Shown here one piece after another: positions 11,644-22,699 of a stretch of DNA of 64,000 bases. Source of the stretch: Gracilaria domingensis. Taxonomy: Eukaryota > Rhodophyta > Florideophyceae > Gracilariales > Gracilariaceae. The stretch covers positions 1-64,000 of the forward strand of contig VCMS01000267.1 in assembly GCA_022539475.1 (NCBI GenBank). The letters run 5' to 3'. The first letter of the stretch is position 1; the number at the start of each line of letters is the position of its first letter. The translations under genes were made by a program, and so were the position numbers. The notes under the pieces are model-generated. The model did no database searches. It was given only the letters and a program-made list of their open reading frames with translations, and was not told the DNA's origin.

Positions 11644-13084
11644 TGTGGAGCAAACCAGATTCTGAGGGTGTTTGACGAAGAAGCTCTTCATACATGAGCG
11701 ATGCGCCCGTGCACGTGGCACTTGATATTATGAGGTGCATCCTCTATGGGAGTCTTCAACCGTTGGTTATTTTAATCTTAATTAGCACCCGTAGAGGGGC
11801 GTGGATGTGCCAAGGGCCCTGGTCGGGCGTGGACACGTGGAGTTGGATGGCTAGTGCACAAGTGGAGCATTTTGGGGAATATTTTAGTTTGTCTTTATTT
11901 TCTGCACCCTGACAGTGGGGTTGCGTACGTGTACCACCCGTACGGGTGTGCACTATCGTGATCGGTCAACCGGCCCTCCACCTAGGGTACTTAGAGGTGC
12001 AGGGGCGGCTAAACACCACCGGATGGTAAAGTAACCAAGCCTCTCCTTCGAGAATTGCCACTCGGATCAGAGGGCACTTGAGACTCATCTTGAGTGTGGG
12101 CTCTAGGCGCTACTGCCCTTGCCGGTGTACTACTTCGCCCGGAGGGTCACCTCAAGAGATATAAGTACGCGTACTCTCCTTGGGACGCCTAAGGAATCTG
12201 TGTATACCGTGTGGTATTGACGTCTACTATTTCTATTAATTCCTGATTGCAGGACAGATCTCCGCCCCAGCCCAGAGAGATGAATTGATGTCCGGATGAT
12301 ATCCCCAAGATAACCCATATTAGAATTACGAGACCTGAAGATGTCCATTTGATCTCCTCAAGATGTCCATATGATACACGTAAATGATGCTCAGATGATG
12401 CATGAAGTATACTCAAATGATAAGCGCCTGATACGCATATGATGTACGAAGAGATGCCCGTTGGATTTTGTGATATCCAAATGATGCACCGTGGATTTCC
12501 GGACATCCATGGGACATATCTTCGTGCATCATATGAATATCTTTGGAATAGTTTTTGTACATCCAAAGGAGATGTAAAGGGCATCAATTAGGCGCATCCA
12601 ACGGGGTACCACGGCATATCATTCGGATATCCTGGATGCGCAGAAGATATCCGACTGATATCCTGTAGGTGTCCCTAAATTTCAACCGATGGACATCCAT
12701 TGCGCATCACTTTATCTCACAGGGCAGTATTGGGTTCCTTCTTGCTCTTTTTACCCGACATCGGGCCTGTCGCCTGCGTGTGCACGGCCCGCCTCTCCTC
12801 TTTGGACGTATCTCTTTTTCCCTTGTTTCTTGGGCTACGCCTCCTTCCGGAGTGTCTGGCTCACTCCTTTTCGGGTATTCCCCGGTTCTACATCGTCCTT
12901 AACTGGTGATTCTCCTGATATTGGACTTTCTGCATTCACCTCTGTAGGTTATCCTCAGTACACTACTGGTCCTACACCCAGGTCCCTGGTGTCAACAGAG
13001 GCTCCTCCATCGAGTTACCATCCCCTAGGGAGCAGGACTTCGGACATCCTGTGCGTGTTTCACCCGTCCTGGGTTTGCATCACA
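11644..13084 (+). repeat. 3' LTR of El1, split by a MITE
   Basis: Same LTR as 717-1699, with a 457-bp interruption at 12271-12727 (element plus duplicated target). Without the interruption its length is 984 bp. It is followed by the target duplication GGTAT. Confidence 0.95.
12271..12724. mobile_element. MITE-1: 454-bp non-autonomous inverted-repeat element in the El1 3' LTR
   Basis: Its borders are exact because the uninterrupted LTR is available for comparison. Ends are CCCAGAGAGATGAATTGATG and, read inward from the other side, CCCTGTGAGATAAAGTGATG, a terminal inverted repeat of about 23 bp with roughly 17 matches. It is flanked by CAG at 12268-12270 and 12725-12727, a 3-bp target duplication. 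The interior is full of degenerate GATATCC and GATGTCC motifs in both directions and has no coding capacity. It is younger than El1. The 3-bp duplication would fit Harbinger- or CACTA-like transposases, but the CCC ends are not typical of either. Confidence 0.85.
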
Positions 13085-13089
13085 GGTAT
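13085..13089. repeat. 5-bp target-site duplication of El1 (right copy)
   Basis: GGTAT, identical to 712-716. Confidence 0.9.
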
Positions 13090-13987
13090 CGCGTGAAGGG
13101 AGAAGAAGAGACACCGGTCGGCGGTCGTCGACGCGGGCTTAAATACACAATCGTCTCCTCCAACCCAAGCGGTTGTTGAGTATTCACAGGCAACCACTAA
13201 TAATCTACTACTTGTTTTGATTCACGTCTAAAATAACTTTCCAACAGGAGATGTCCATTCCATGTTCCTCCTTTTTCATCATTTGTCAAAAATCCTTGTC
13301 AAATTCCTTCTCATGTTATTATCTTTGTCACATGTCATGGTTCCATCTCGTTCCAAATTGTTCGAGTTTGTTCTAATATTCCAGTACGTTCCACAATTTC
13401 CGTAACTCACGCTCAGTCGCAAAATATCTTCACTCACTGCGCAATAGACTCTCTTAAAATAAAAAACTAAACACTACCTTCAAATAATTTTCCAAACTTT
13501 TGATACAACTTTCGCATTATTTTATCCAAAACCATGACAATTTTCGAAATCAATTTCCGAATTGTTACAGTACGTTGAAAAGAAACGCGTATTCAATGCC
13601 AACATCTGCTTTTACAATATTGCTCACCTCGTGTAGAATTTGGTGATCGTTTCGAAATAGAGTGCTCATGAAACATGTATGGTTCCTCTCGGTGTCCTTA
13701 AATTTTACAGCCAACTTTGGATATGTTTTCGTAACAGTGGTTTACCCTGAAGCATATGGTTGTGTGCAAAAAATGTGCGAAGTAGATTTTAAATGTGTCT
13801 CACAAAAGTGCGTAAATACTTGTACCGGGTTAAGTGTTAAAAACGTCAGCCAACTAGCTTTGCGCAAATTTTTGCAGGGTTCTCGACAAAATGAGATGAG
13901 CTCAAGAAACAAAAGACAGTGGCCAATTGCACACATAGCTAAGGCGTGTCCTGTAGTTGACCAGTGAAGAGGGATTCGCCACTCTAG
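13090..13987. other. Flank between El1 and El3, no gene recognised
   Basis: The first 150 bases are GC-rich like the DNA left of El1. The rest is AT-rich with no recognisable coding domain. An open frame at 13662-13967 has several Cys but no family I know and no support beyond its length. Confidence 0.4.
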
Positions 13988-14482
13988 TGTTAGGACACTG
14001 TGTCGGTGGTTGAGGACTTGGGTCGATGGTTGAGGAAGTGAACGATGGTGACTGCCGAAGAAAAGTCGGACAGTCAACCAGGGTTTATATAGAGGTTTGA
14101 ACCCTGGAGAACAGGGCCGCTAGCGTGGTTTTCTACGGTCACCGATAGTCTGTACTGGATATGAGTACGTGCAGGAGCGTAGAAACTAGCTTAAGAACTA
14201 GCGTAGAAACTAGGTTCTAGAAGCTTCTTCCATGTGTCCAGGATCAAGATGGTTGAATTCATCGATGACATGAAGGGCCACCTCTAGCAACATCAGTGGC
14301 ATGTGTTGAGGACAACGTGACAATGACCGTAGCTGATGTATTTGAGGGAACAAATGGATATCCAATCGAACCCCTAGATCACAAGGAGTTCACTAAAGGC
14401 ATAATATCGTAAAAATAACTAGATTAAAACGCATTAACATAGACAATAAGTAAAACATACGAAAGGATCCTGTCCCCTAACA
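13988..14482 (-). repeat. 3' LTR of El3
   Basis: On the minus strand it starts TGTTAGGGGACAGG and ends GTGTCCTAACA, giving perfect TGTTAGG/CCTAACA ends. A TATATAAACC box lies near 14.09 kb on the minus strand. The purine-rich GGGGGAAGTGA just upstream (14483-14495) serves as polypurine tract. No second LTR is present in the window, so age cannot be estimated. Confidence 0.8.
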
Positions 14483-14517
14483 TCACTTCCCCCATTAAAG
14501 AGAGTCGTCTCGACTCG

Positions 14518-15030
14518 TTATTGGTTGGAAGTACCATTCGGAATAGGATGATTCTCAAATTCACCTGGAGGGTTAGGAAAGAGAGCCATATCAGAGCGGG
14601 GTTCGAACTCTAGATAAAGGTCTTCATCTTCTCCAAAATTTTCGATGTGTTGAATGGCTCCTTCGACCGTATTCAAGAAAGTATCAGCAGAGTCGGGCGT
14701 GAGATGCCTATACTGCGAGACAAGGTAGCAAAATAGGAAGAGGATGAACTCTTCATGGACATGCTCAAGTGTATGGTCTTCATAGGCATTGAATAATTGT
14801 CTTAACATTAGGGCGTTATCTTCAGTTAGAAAGGGTCCTCGGAGTTGTAGAGAGGCGAAGCAGATATGACAAGAAGCCTATGCCAGACGAAATCTCTCTG
14901 AAAGTTCATTGGTGATATCATCAAACCAGGTTAGCATCCTTCGTCCACCAAGGACTATACGACTGTAGAAGGGACTTGCGGTGTCGCGCTGCAAGTTGGT
15001 AACGGGGTTCTGCTCGGTGTTGTTTTCCAT
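14518..15030 (-). pseudogene. Small sense ORF between El3 chromodomain and 3' LTR (fossil)
   Basis: Reading from an ATG at 15030 (MENNTEQNPV...), this acidic segment of about 170 codons lies between the chromodomain-like region and the LTR, on the same strand as pol. It includes a stretch rich in Phe, Leu, Glu and His (for example EHVHEEFILFLFCYL) and an acidic tail with EDEDLYLEFEP. I do not recognise the family. It is not similar to the antisense ORF of El1/El2. It could be a lineage-specific accessory gene or a displaced piece of gag; no zinc knuckle is visible. Confidence 0.5.
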
Positions 15031-15099
15031 GGTTCTTGATGGTGGTTCTACTGGACCCGCAGATTTTCAAAGAACGTGGGTCTTCTTATACTGCGGGAG

Positions 15100-17320
15100 A
15101 AGTTCACTACAGTTTGTGAGTTCTGATTCATGGAGCCACATGTTTTCATGATCTAGAAAGCGAAGCCATTTGACAAGCTTTCAGGATATTCCGGTTTTCG
15201 CTTGCGTTTACGATGATTCAGAATTGCTTCCACATCATATTCTTCTGTTCCATCAGATAATTGGATGACTGTTGGCTTGGGCTGGGGTTATCTGAAGGTA
15301 TTGTCTTCATGGTATCTTCTGAGCAGATGGCAATGAAACACGTCCTGTTTTTTTCTCTGCTTCATGACAGTCTCTATATCAAGTCGAAAGGTTACTGGGC
15401 TTACTTATTCCGTGATTCTGAATGGAACACAGTACTTGATTCCGATTTTGTTTCCTGGGCCTGTTTCGTCCATCTTGAGATTCTTCGTCGACAACATGAC
15501 TTGGTCACCAGCTTTTTAAGTCGCAAAGCGTTTTATTGAGATTATAGTAGCTTTCTCAGTACTTGCCTTTCTTGCTGATTTTCCTCCTAGCAAGCTTAAC
15601 AGCATCTGAAATACTTGTCAGAAAATCAGAGGCGGCTTGGTTCTGGGAAATGATTGCATCCATTGGTAAAACATGTCGTTCTTCTCCGTATGTGAGAACG
15701 AATGGAGTAAATGACGTGGTAGAATTGACTGAAAAATTTTAAGCAACTCCTAATTGAATGAGGTGCTCATCCCAATTATTCTGCCTGTGGTTGACAAAAC
15801 ATCTGATCATCTCTTCAATCTTCTTTTTCATTACTTCGGTTTGTTCATCTGTCTGTGGGTGATATGCTGATGATGGCTCCAATTTTGTGCCAAGTGACCG
15901 AAATACTTCCTTCCAGAACTTACTCATAAATATCGAATCTCTATGGGATACTATTGGATGAGAAAGTTCATGATGACGAAATATATTCTCCATATATAAC
16001 TTGGCTGTTTCTACAGCATTGACATTCTTGGTTGTGGGAATTATACGTATAAGTTTCGAAAGGCGATCGACTACTACATATATGGCATTGTATCCAGACT
16101 TGGTTCCCGTTACTGGGTTGGTTCTGGAGACTGCTTAATCTAGTAGAGAGAGGTTACTAGCCAGCAGATCTTCAATATTCTTAGGGTATCTTGAGAGAGC
16201 ATCTGCAACTTTGTTGGATTTTCTATTGGTTCGTTCGAAACTAAAGTCAAACTCAAAGATTCTTTCAAGCCATCGTACCTGATGTTGATAAATATTTGGC
16301 TGCGTTTGCAGATACTTCAATGTAAAATGATCTGTAGGCACTTTGAAGCGTTGAAAATGTAAGTAGACTCTCTAAACTCTTAACGTGTCGACCACTGCAA
16401 GACGTTCTCGCTTGTCCGCGTCCTCGTGTTGCTCGGCTGGATTCAAGGTTCTGGAGTGAAAAGCAACTTTTCGAGAGATACTATTCTCTACTTGTTCCAA
16501 TACTGCTCCTAATGCATACTGAGATGCATCCGTGGTTACAATGATCGGTAATCTTGGGTCAAAATGACGGAGCACAGGTGTACTCGAAACTCCATTTTTG
16601 AGTTTTTGGAAGGCATTTTCTTCGTCCCCTCCCAATTCGAATGGGTTCTTCCGACAAAGAATAGTAAGCGGTTTTGATAGTTCTAAGCAGTTCTTGATAA
16701 AGGGTCGGTAGTAAATAACGATTCCAAGAAAAGCTTGAACATCGGTCTTATTCTTCGGTGTTTCACAATTTGTGCTGGATTTCACTTTTTGTTTCTCTAC
16801 TGATATTCCTTCTGGTGTGACAACATGCCCGAAGTATTCAACTTTTTTCTTCAGAAATTTGTACTTTGAAAGCTTTCCACACAGCTTATGTGCGCGAAGT
16901 TGGTGGAATACTTTACTAATGTGTTCCGAGTGCTGCTTTACAGTTTTGCTGTAAATCAGAATGTCGTCAAGGTACACTAGAACGAATTTATCCAAGTGAT
17001 GTTTCAGTACATTTTTCATTAAGCTCATGAAACTTGTGGGTGCATTTGTGAGACCAAAAGGTAAGACGAGAAACTCAAAGCGACCATATCTGGTTCTGAA
17101 TGTAGTCAATGGAATGGAGGTATCCGAGAGCCTAACTTGGTGATAACCCCTTCTCAAATCGATTTTTGAAAATAGTTTTGCGCCACGGAGCTGGTCAAAA
17201 ATATCGTCAATTCTTAAAATCGGGTAGCTATTCTTGATTTCCAACTTAAAAAGTGCTTGGTAATCGATACAAATTCTTAGGCTTTCATCCGTTTTGGTTT
17301 CGAAAAGAACAGTGGCACCT
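15100..17320 (-). pseudogene. El3 pol region: RT-RH-IN-chromodomain (fossil)
   Basis: RT palm is well preserved (KIDLRRGYHQVRL, LPFGLTNAPTSFMSLM, VLVYLDDILIYS), followed by the LGIVIYYRPFI connection and RNase H (TTDASQYALGAVLEQ). The later part has FKLEFD-type RNase H end motifs and an integrase core remnant (SSAYHPQTDEQTEV). A chromodomain-like segment with YDVEAILNHRKRKRKPEY closes the region. The gene is interrupted in several places and lacks its 5' part. Confidence 0.85.
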
Positions 17321-17324
17321 CGCT

Positions 17325-18320
17325 TCTGTGGCTTACGCTCCTCCCACTCCGGAAATAGATCTCACGATGGGTGGGCTTCCGCTGCACCAACCACCGAACC
17401 GACAGCCATTCCCCCAAAGGGGCTTCACCAGATTCCGATCCATTCCAATCCCTCAGCAGGGCTCCAACTCGTCCGCGGAGCAACAAAACAACGCCGCTCA
17501 GTCTTCCGTGTCCTCGTGTTCCATCCAAACGTGGTCTGGCCATCCTTCAACTCCGTTGTAGGGCTCAACCCGGCGAACCGGCGACATGCGAGACGTCTCC
17601 GGCTCGCGCCGTGGTTTCATCCGACTGCAGTGTTCAACAAAAGCCTCATCATAGAGTACGCCGATGGGCGGAACACCCTCCCGGGGTACCTGCCAGCAAC
17701 GCTGCCCACTTCGTGGGATTGACGAACGTGAATTGCAATCCCTGCTCATCAGGTGGCAGGAGAGAGCCATCAATCCCAGGAAGAGGCCCATGCGAACTTC
17801 GTTTCGGTGGCCAACAAATGGCAAGGCCGGGCGCCCCTTCGAGTTCCCGATCCCACCGTGGATGGCTTTCAACGTGGCTTATGACCGCACTCGAAGGGAA
17901 ATCAGCTACTGCGCCGGCTTAGCGGAATTGGAAACATTTGCCTGGCGAGGCATGCCCGTTACACTGCAAGAAGCCATGTGCTGGACAGGACCGATACTTC
18001 GGGCTGAGTTTCGCTGCTTTCCGCGCCGTTCGCGCTTCAATTTCCTTCAAAACTTCATCCGCCATTAGAGGCGGTCTCGATCCCAACCTGGGTATTCTGC
18101 GCCGTACCAGAAGGTCGAGATCCGCCCCATCGCGGCCGCGCACCGACAGGGTCGATATGTTCCCCTGCCAGAGTGGTGGAGCTCCCTGGAGGCTTGTCGG
18201 GGGGTGCTACATCGAGTTGCTCCCGGTCTTCACCTACCTAGGTTCCTATCTGCTCACATATCCTCGAACCGGGTTGTGGTTCGTTGTCGTCACAGAGTGG
18301 GCGGTCCGCACGGCGGCATC
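17325..18320 (+). pseudogene. Antisense extra ORF fragment of El2 (homolog of the El1 antisense ORF)
   Basis: Plus-strand remnant lying just past the pol end of minus-strand El2, hence antisense to that element. It shows, in order, a Pro/Gln/Ser-rich start, APWFHPTAV, an ISYCAGLAE...PILRAEFR block, GRYVPLPEWWS and GLWFVVVTEWAVRTAA. Each has a counterpart in the El1 antisense ORF at 9708-11561 in the same order. The C-terminal half of the El1 protein has no counterpart here; the sequence runs straight into the end of El2 pol near 18.32 kb. The copy is broken in several places. Confidence 0.75.
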
Positions 18321-21300
18321 CAAACGTAGATGGGACGACGTAGGGAGTTACAGAGTGTCCCGCATCGCGAGTAGATGAACCCAGCGATGGGACAGAACTA
18401 GAGGTGCAATGTTGGCGATCATTTTCCCACACAGTCGGGGAGGCAGACTCTATCGAGAGGTCTGTAACGCCTCGGTGGGGGTGTGGCAGGACGGAAGGTC
18501 TTGCCAAAACTGTTTGTTCCGGTTCCACCGGTGTTTTTGGCTTCGTAGACAAGCGTTCCGTACCAGACGGGGTAACCTCAGACGCAGGTGAAGGTGCCAA
18601 TACCACGCGGTCACTGGAGATCCACTCATGCGCGTCAGGGATCTCGACCACAACAGTTTTCGGTGCGACCAAGATTACCTTATAAGTTCCATCCAGGCGA
18701 GAGCTTATGACATTTGCCTCTTTCAGGGTTGTAGTTTTTCTTCCATACGGAGACATGGTTGCACACAGTAAGTGGTTCAGGGGTTCTTCCTCGCAAGCGA
18801 GCATCAGAATCACGTTTTTATGCGGCTTGGGCTTTCGCCAAGGATTTCCGCGCAGCCAGTATTAACTTCGTGACCGAGGGCTTCTATTGTTGGCGATAAT
18901 CACCCACAGATGGAAAACTGCCCAAGGTAGCATGTAATTCTAACGCCAATGGGAGGGGTGGGGTGTCACAAAACCAGTTCGAATGAGGAGAGACCAGTAG
19001 TCCTGTGTATCTGCGTGTTATACCTAAAGGTTACCGCGTCATTGTATAAGTCCAATATTTTTGGGTGGTCAGCAACGTAAGAACGGACAGATGCTAGCAT
19101 CGTATGGTTATACCGTTCAACTTGCCCATTACATTGGGGATGATAGGTGGTCGTGAAGAGGTTCTTCACGTCCATGATGCGGCATACATCCTGGAAGAAC
19201 CAGGATGCGAATTGATTTCCATTAACGGATAATAACTCCACCGAAGGACCGTACACGAAGATCCAGTGCGTAGAGAATGCCTGAACTACTGTGAACGCGG
19301 TGATCCTCTTGAGAGGTACTGTCCGAACCAGTTTCGAGAACCGATCCGTGATAACGAGAAGGAACTTATATCCTCTCCAGTTTGTAAGAAATGGTGAGAG
19401 AATATCGATTGAAATAAATTCAAGCGGCACCCTGGCAGGGAATAGTTTCATTTTTCTGGAATTATTCCAGAGTTTCACGCGATTTTGGCGCAAACGGCCC
19501 AGAAACGTACAGTGCGTAACAATCCACTGCCATGGCGGGCCAGTAGAAGTCTCTCCTCAAAATGAGGAACAAATTTCTTTCATCTGCGTGTCCGCCTAAC
19601 ATTGCGTAATGCGAGAGGTGTAGGACTCTCGTCTGCAACGAGTGTGGTACCACGACTTGTGGGTGTGACTCGACTGTTCTTCCCAGATAGTCCATGTCAT
19701 TAACTTCGAATGAGAGCGTGGCTCCAATGTTAGGTCGGTCACGGATCTTGATTCAAAACGTCTCCATGTTGTTTTCCGATCATTTTGTCCGGTGATACCG
19801 GTAAAAAATTCTCGGTACGGGCCATACAGCCTCGTCTTTGCCAGAAACAAGCAGTTCATCAAACTCAGCGTCCATATCGTCCCAGGCCTCTTGTCAGTCG
19901 TCCAGCTGCCACTCCGGGGGTTCCGGTTTATCACCGTCGACGACGAAGCAAGGAATATCATCGTCCTCGACGACCAGAGTTTCCTCATTCGTGAGTAAGC
20001 ACGACAACGCGTCCGCCTGGTTGTTCATGGTCCTCTTTTTGTATACGACGTCGAAGTTGAATTCGGCTAGGCGGAGCCTTCATCGCGTAAGGCGGCCTGA
20101 TGGGTCAGAGATATTCATCAACCACCTCAGCGAGGAATGATCCGTGTACACGGTGAAGTGCACACCTAGCAGATAGGAACGGAGGGTGGATAATGCCCAT
20201 ACGACTGCAAGGCACTCTTTCTCCGAAACGGAGTAGTTCCGTTCATGAACGTTGAGCGAACGTGACCAGTGCCCTATGGGTTTTCGTTCTCCTTCGGGAG
20301 TGGTTTGGAACAGCGCGCAGCCTACTTGGTAGTCGCTTGAGTCCGTGTCCACGGAGAACGGCAATCCAGGTTTTAGTAACGATAGGATCGGTGCTGATGT
20401 AACAGCCTCCTTTAGGGAGGTGAACGCTTCCGCTTGTGCAGGAGTGAAGGGGTCCAGTTTCGGTGACTGACCTTTTCGCAAGAGAGCGTTAAGGGGAGCC
20501 GCAATGTCCGAAAAGTTCTGTACAAACCGTCTGTAGACGTTGACCTACCCTAGGAAGGAGCGCAATTCCGTTTGAGTTCGCGGTTCCTTTGCCTTGGCGA
20601 TTGAAGTGACGCGAGCATTCTCGATCGTCAGCCGTCCTGGACGTATATTGTGTCCAAGATAATTGACGGTGTCGCTGAAGAATTCACACTTCCTCAACTT
20701 GAGGGTTATTCCTGCATCACGCAGAGTGGTCATCAAGTCCCTGACATGGGTGAGATGATTGTCCAGGTTACTGGAAAACACGATGATATCGTCAAGGTAG
20801 ACGAGACAGGTCCACAATTTGGAGCGGCTCAAAAAGATGTCGATGGCACGCTTGAACGTAGGGGGCGCGTTGGTTAAGCCAAAAGGCATCCGTTTGAAGC
20901 GGTAGGAGCCCGAGTGGCACATGAACGCAGTCTTATCGCGTTCTTCTTGCCTGGCCGGGACTTGCACGTATCCCTGATTGGCATCCAAAGCCATGAACAC
21001 GGTGGAATCATCGAGCGAATCGATACACTCGTCCACGAGGGACTGGGTAAGCGTCTCTTATCTTCACGGCATTGAGCCCGCGATTCGACACAGAACCTTC
21101 AGATTCCGTCGAACTTGAGAGCCAGTACCACAGGAATGTCCACGGCGATTGTGCGTGTTCGATGACACCATCGCGAAGCATCTTGTACACTTGGAACTGA
21201 TCTTTCTCTCGAGCTTTCGGTCCTGCCCTGTAAGGGGATTCTGAAACCGGACGCGTTTTCGGTAACAAATCGACACGGTGTTTCGTTGCATTAATATCTC

Positions 21301-22350
21301 CAAGAGAGCCATCCCAAATTGGGGCAAACTCCCGTAACATTTCTCTCAGACGTTCAAGGTGCGACTCCGGTACATGACCAACATCAAGTTTCTCGAGCTC
21401 CTTCGAGGGATCAACCTTGTCGTAGCTCGTGGGCTTACGCTCTTCTCTCCGTAAAACAGGGTGTGGTTCCGAGTCAGTCGGTTTCTTCTCCGTTGCGACG
21501 GTAATGGTACTCGCGGAAGCAGCAGGAACTGCAACTTCCTCCCCCTCCCTATGTGAGCCAACGTCCTCTTTGGAGGTAACTATTCCAAGGACATCGGTGG
21601 CCTTCATCTTCTTCCGAAGCATCGCGAGTGGGTGTAGTGTCACGGAACCAATGACATGGTTCTTCACCAGACACTGGGGGGTGCTGCCAATATTGGCAAT
21701 GAGTATCCGAAACGAAGTGTGCGGTGTGACTTGCACAATACCATTCGCGACAGCGAGTTGGCACTTCTCGTACAACGAGGTAAGCGGTTGAATAACCGGA
21801 AGACCGTGTTGACGGGAATTGACCGAAACCATAACTTGGGACTCAGGCGGGATGGGAATAGACGAAGCGACGCGGAGCTTGGTAGACTCGCGCGACACCG
21901 GTGCCGGGGCCTGCGCAGCAGGGAGTGGAACTTGCTTCCGCGAAGACCGCTTCAGTGGACGACGAACGATCGGTACCGATGAACCATCGTCGAGTTCTAC
22001 ACGCCTGAAGCGGGGCCTGATTTCATCGACAAACCTGTTGCAGTAATCGCAACCCTAAAATGGCGGGGGCAGCCAATGACTGACAACAATGAAGTTCACC
22101 TTCATCGCGGAAGTTCCCAAACGCACGACTAAGTCGATTGTTCCCACCGTTGTTAACGGGTTGTTATTTGCGTCAGCGACATCAGGACGCACACTGTGGT
22201 GGATGCGTTACCGCAATTGCGGTGTGAGAAGTGACTCCAAGATGACGTTCGGACCTGCACTTGTGTCTAGTACAGTCAGGTAACGCACTATAAACTGGAG
22301 GCTTAGGCCAAGGTCAGTGTACACCTCATAGTTTCGCTTGGCCATCACTA
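18240..22350 (-). pseudogene. El2 pol region (fossil)
   Basis: Protease DTSAGPN near 22.25 kb, RT with MPFGLTNAPPTFKRAID and LVYLDDIIVFSS, RNase H (VDTDSSDYQVGCALFQ; VYTDHSSLRWLM), and integrase core with IDILSPFL, an LSVNGNQF block and HPQCNGQVERYN. The motif order matches El1. The C-terminal segment is Pro/Ser/Thr-rich with VLPHPHRGV, matching VLPHPERGL of El1. Many interruptions are present. Confidence 0.85.
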
Positions 22351-22699
22351 TGATTCGGTCCGGGATGCGGTTATTCCTTACCCGTATCCACGGTCAACGC
22401 AGAACACCGAGGTGTTGCGAATCCGCGTCTGCGGCGTCTCTCCTCGAAAGGACTTTCATCGAGGACCAAGAAGACGACGCCTCGGGCGTCAACAGCCTCA
22501 ACTCTGTGGACGCCTTTCCCGAAAGCGAGATTCCCTCGTTCAGAGTCCCTGAACTCCGTCCTGTGGCGGCTGCTCAGGTTCCTCGGCAACTCGTGCTTGG
22601 GATCGCTGGCCGTGGGGTCCTGCGTTAGCGGTATGGGTTTCAGCAGTATGCAGACGGTTTGGATGCAAAGTTGGTGTTTGCACATTCCGCTGCGGTGGT

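Larger units (their letters stand above)
717..13084 (+). mobile_element. Chromovirus El1 (Ty3/gypsy LTR retrotransposon), structurally complete
   Basis: Fossil LTR retrotransposon of about 12.4 kb including a nested MITE. In order: 5' LTR, PBS, gag with a CX2CX4HX4C knuckle, aspartic protease (DTGAAPN), reverse transcriptase (YLDD), RNase H, integrase (HHCC and DDE), an Arg-rich linker, a chromodomain near 9.14-9.30 kb, an antisense ORF, a polypurine tract and the 3' LTR. The LTRs differ by roughly 4% by eye, so the copy is fairly young. It is broken, with only a few interruptions in the gag-pol region and a few in the antisense ORF. The PR-RT-RH-IN order and chromodomain place it among Metaviridae chromoviruses. 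Its close relative in the window is El2. Confidence 0.95.
13988..17325 (-). mobile_element. Chromovirus El3, 3' half only (fossil)
   Basis: Minus-strand Ty3/gypsy element lacking its 5' half. Reading from high to low coordinates: RT from about 17.3 kb with YLDD near 16.97 kb, RNase H and a tether region to about 16.1 kb, part of integrase near 15.7-16.0 kb, a chromodomain-like segment near 15.1-15.25 kb, a small extra ORF, a polypurine-like tract and the 3' LTR. It ends abruptly near 17.325 kb where the El2 antisense ORF begins. RT similarity to El1/El2 is low, so it belongs to another chromovirus family. It is heavily broken and clearly older than El1. Confidence 0.85.

Noticed and set aside
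13662-13967. 101-codon open frame with six Cys residues
   Set aside because: No paired Cys spacing typical of a zinc finger, no homologous family, and AT-rich intergenic surroundings.
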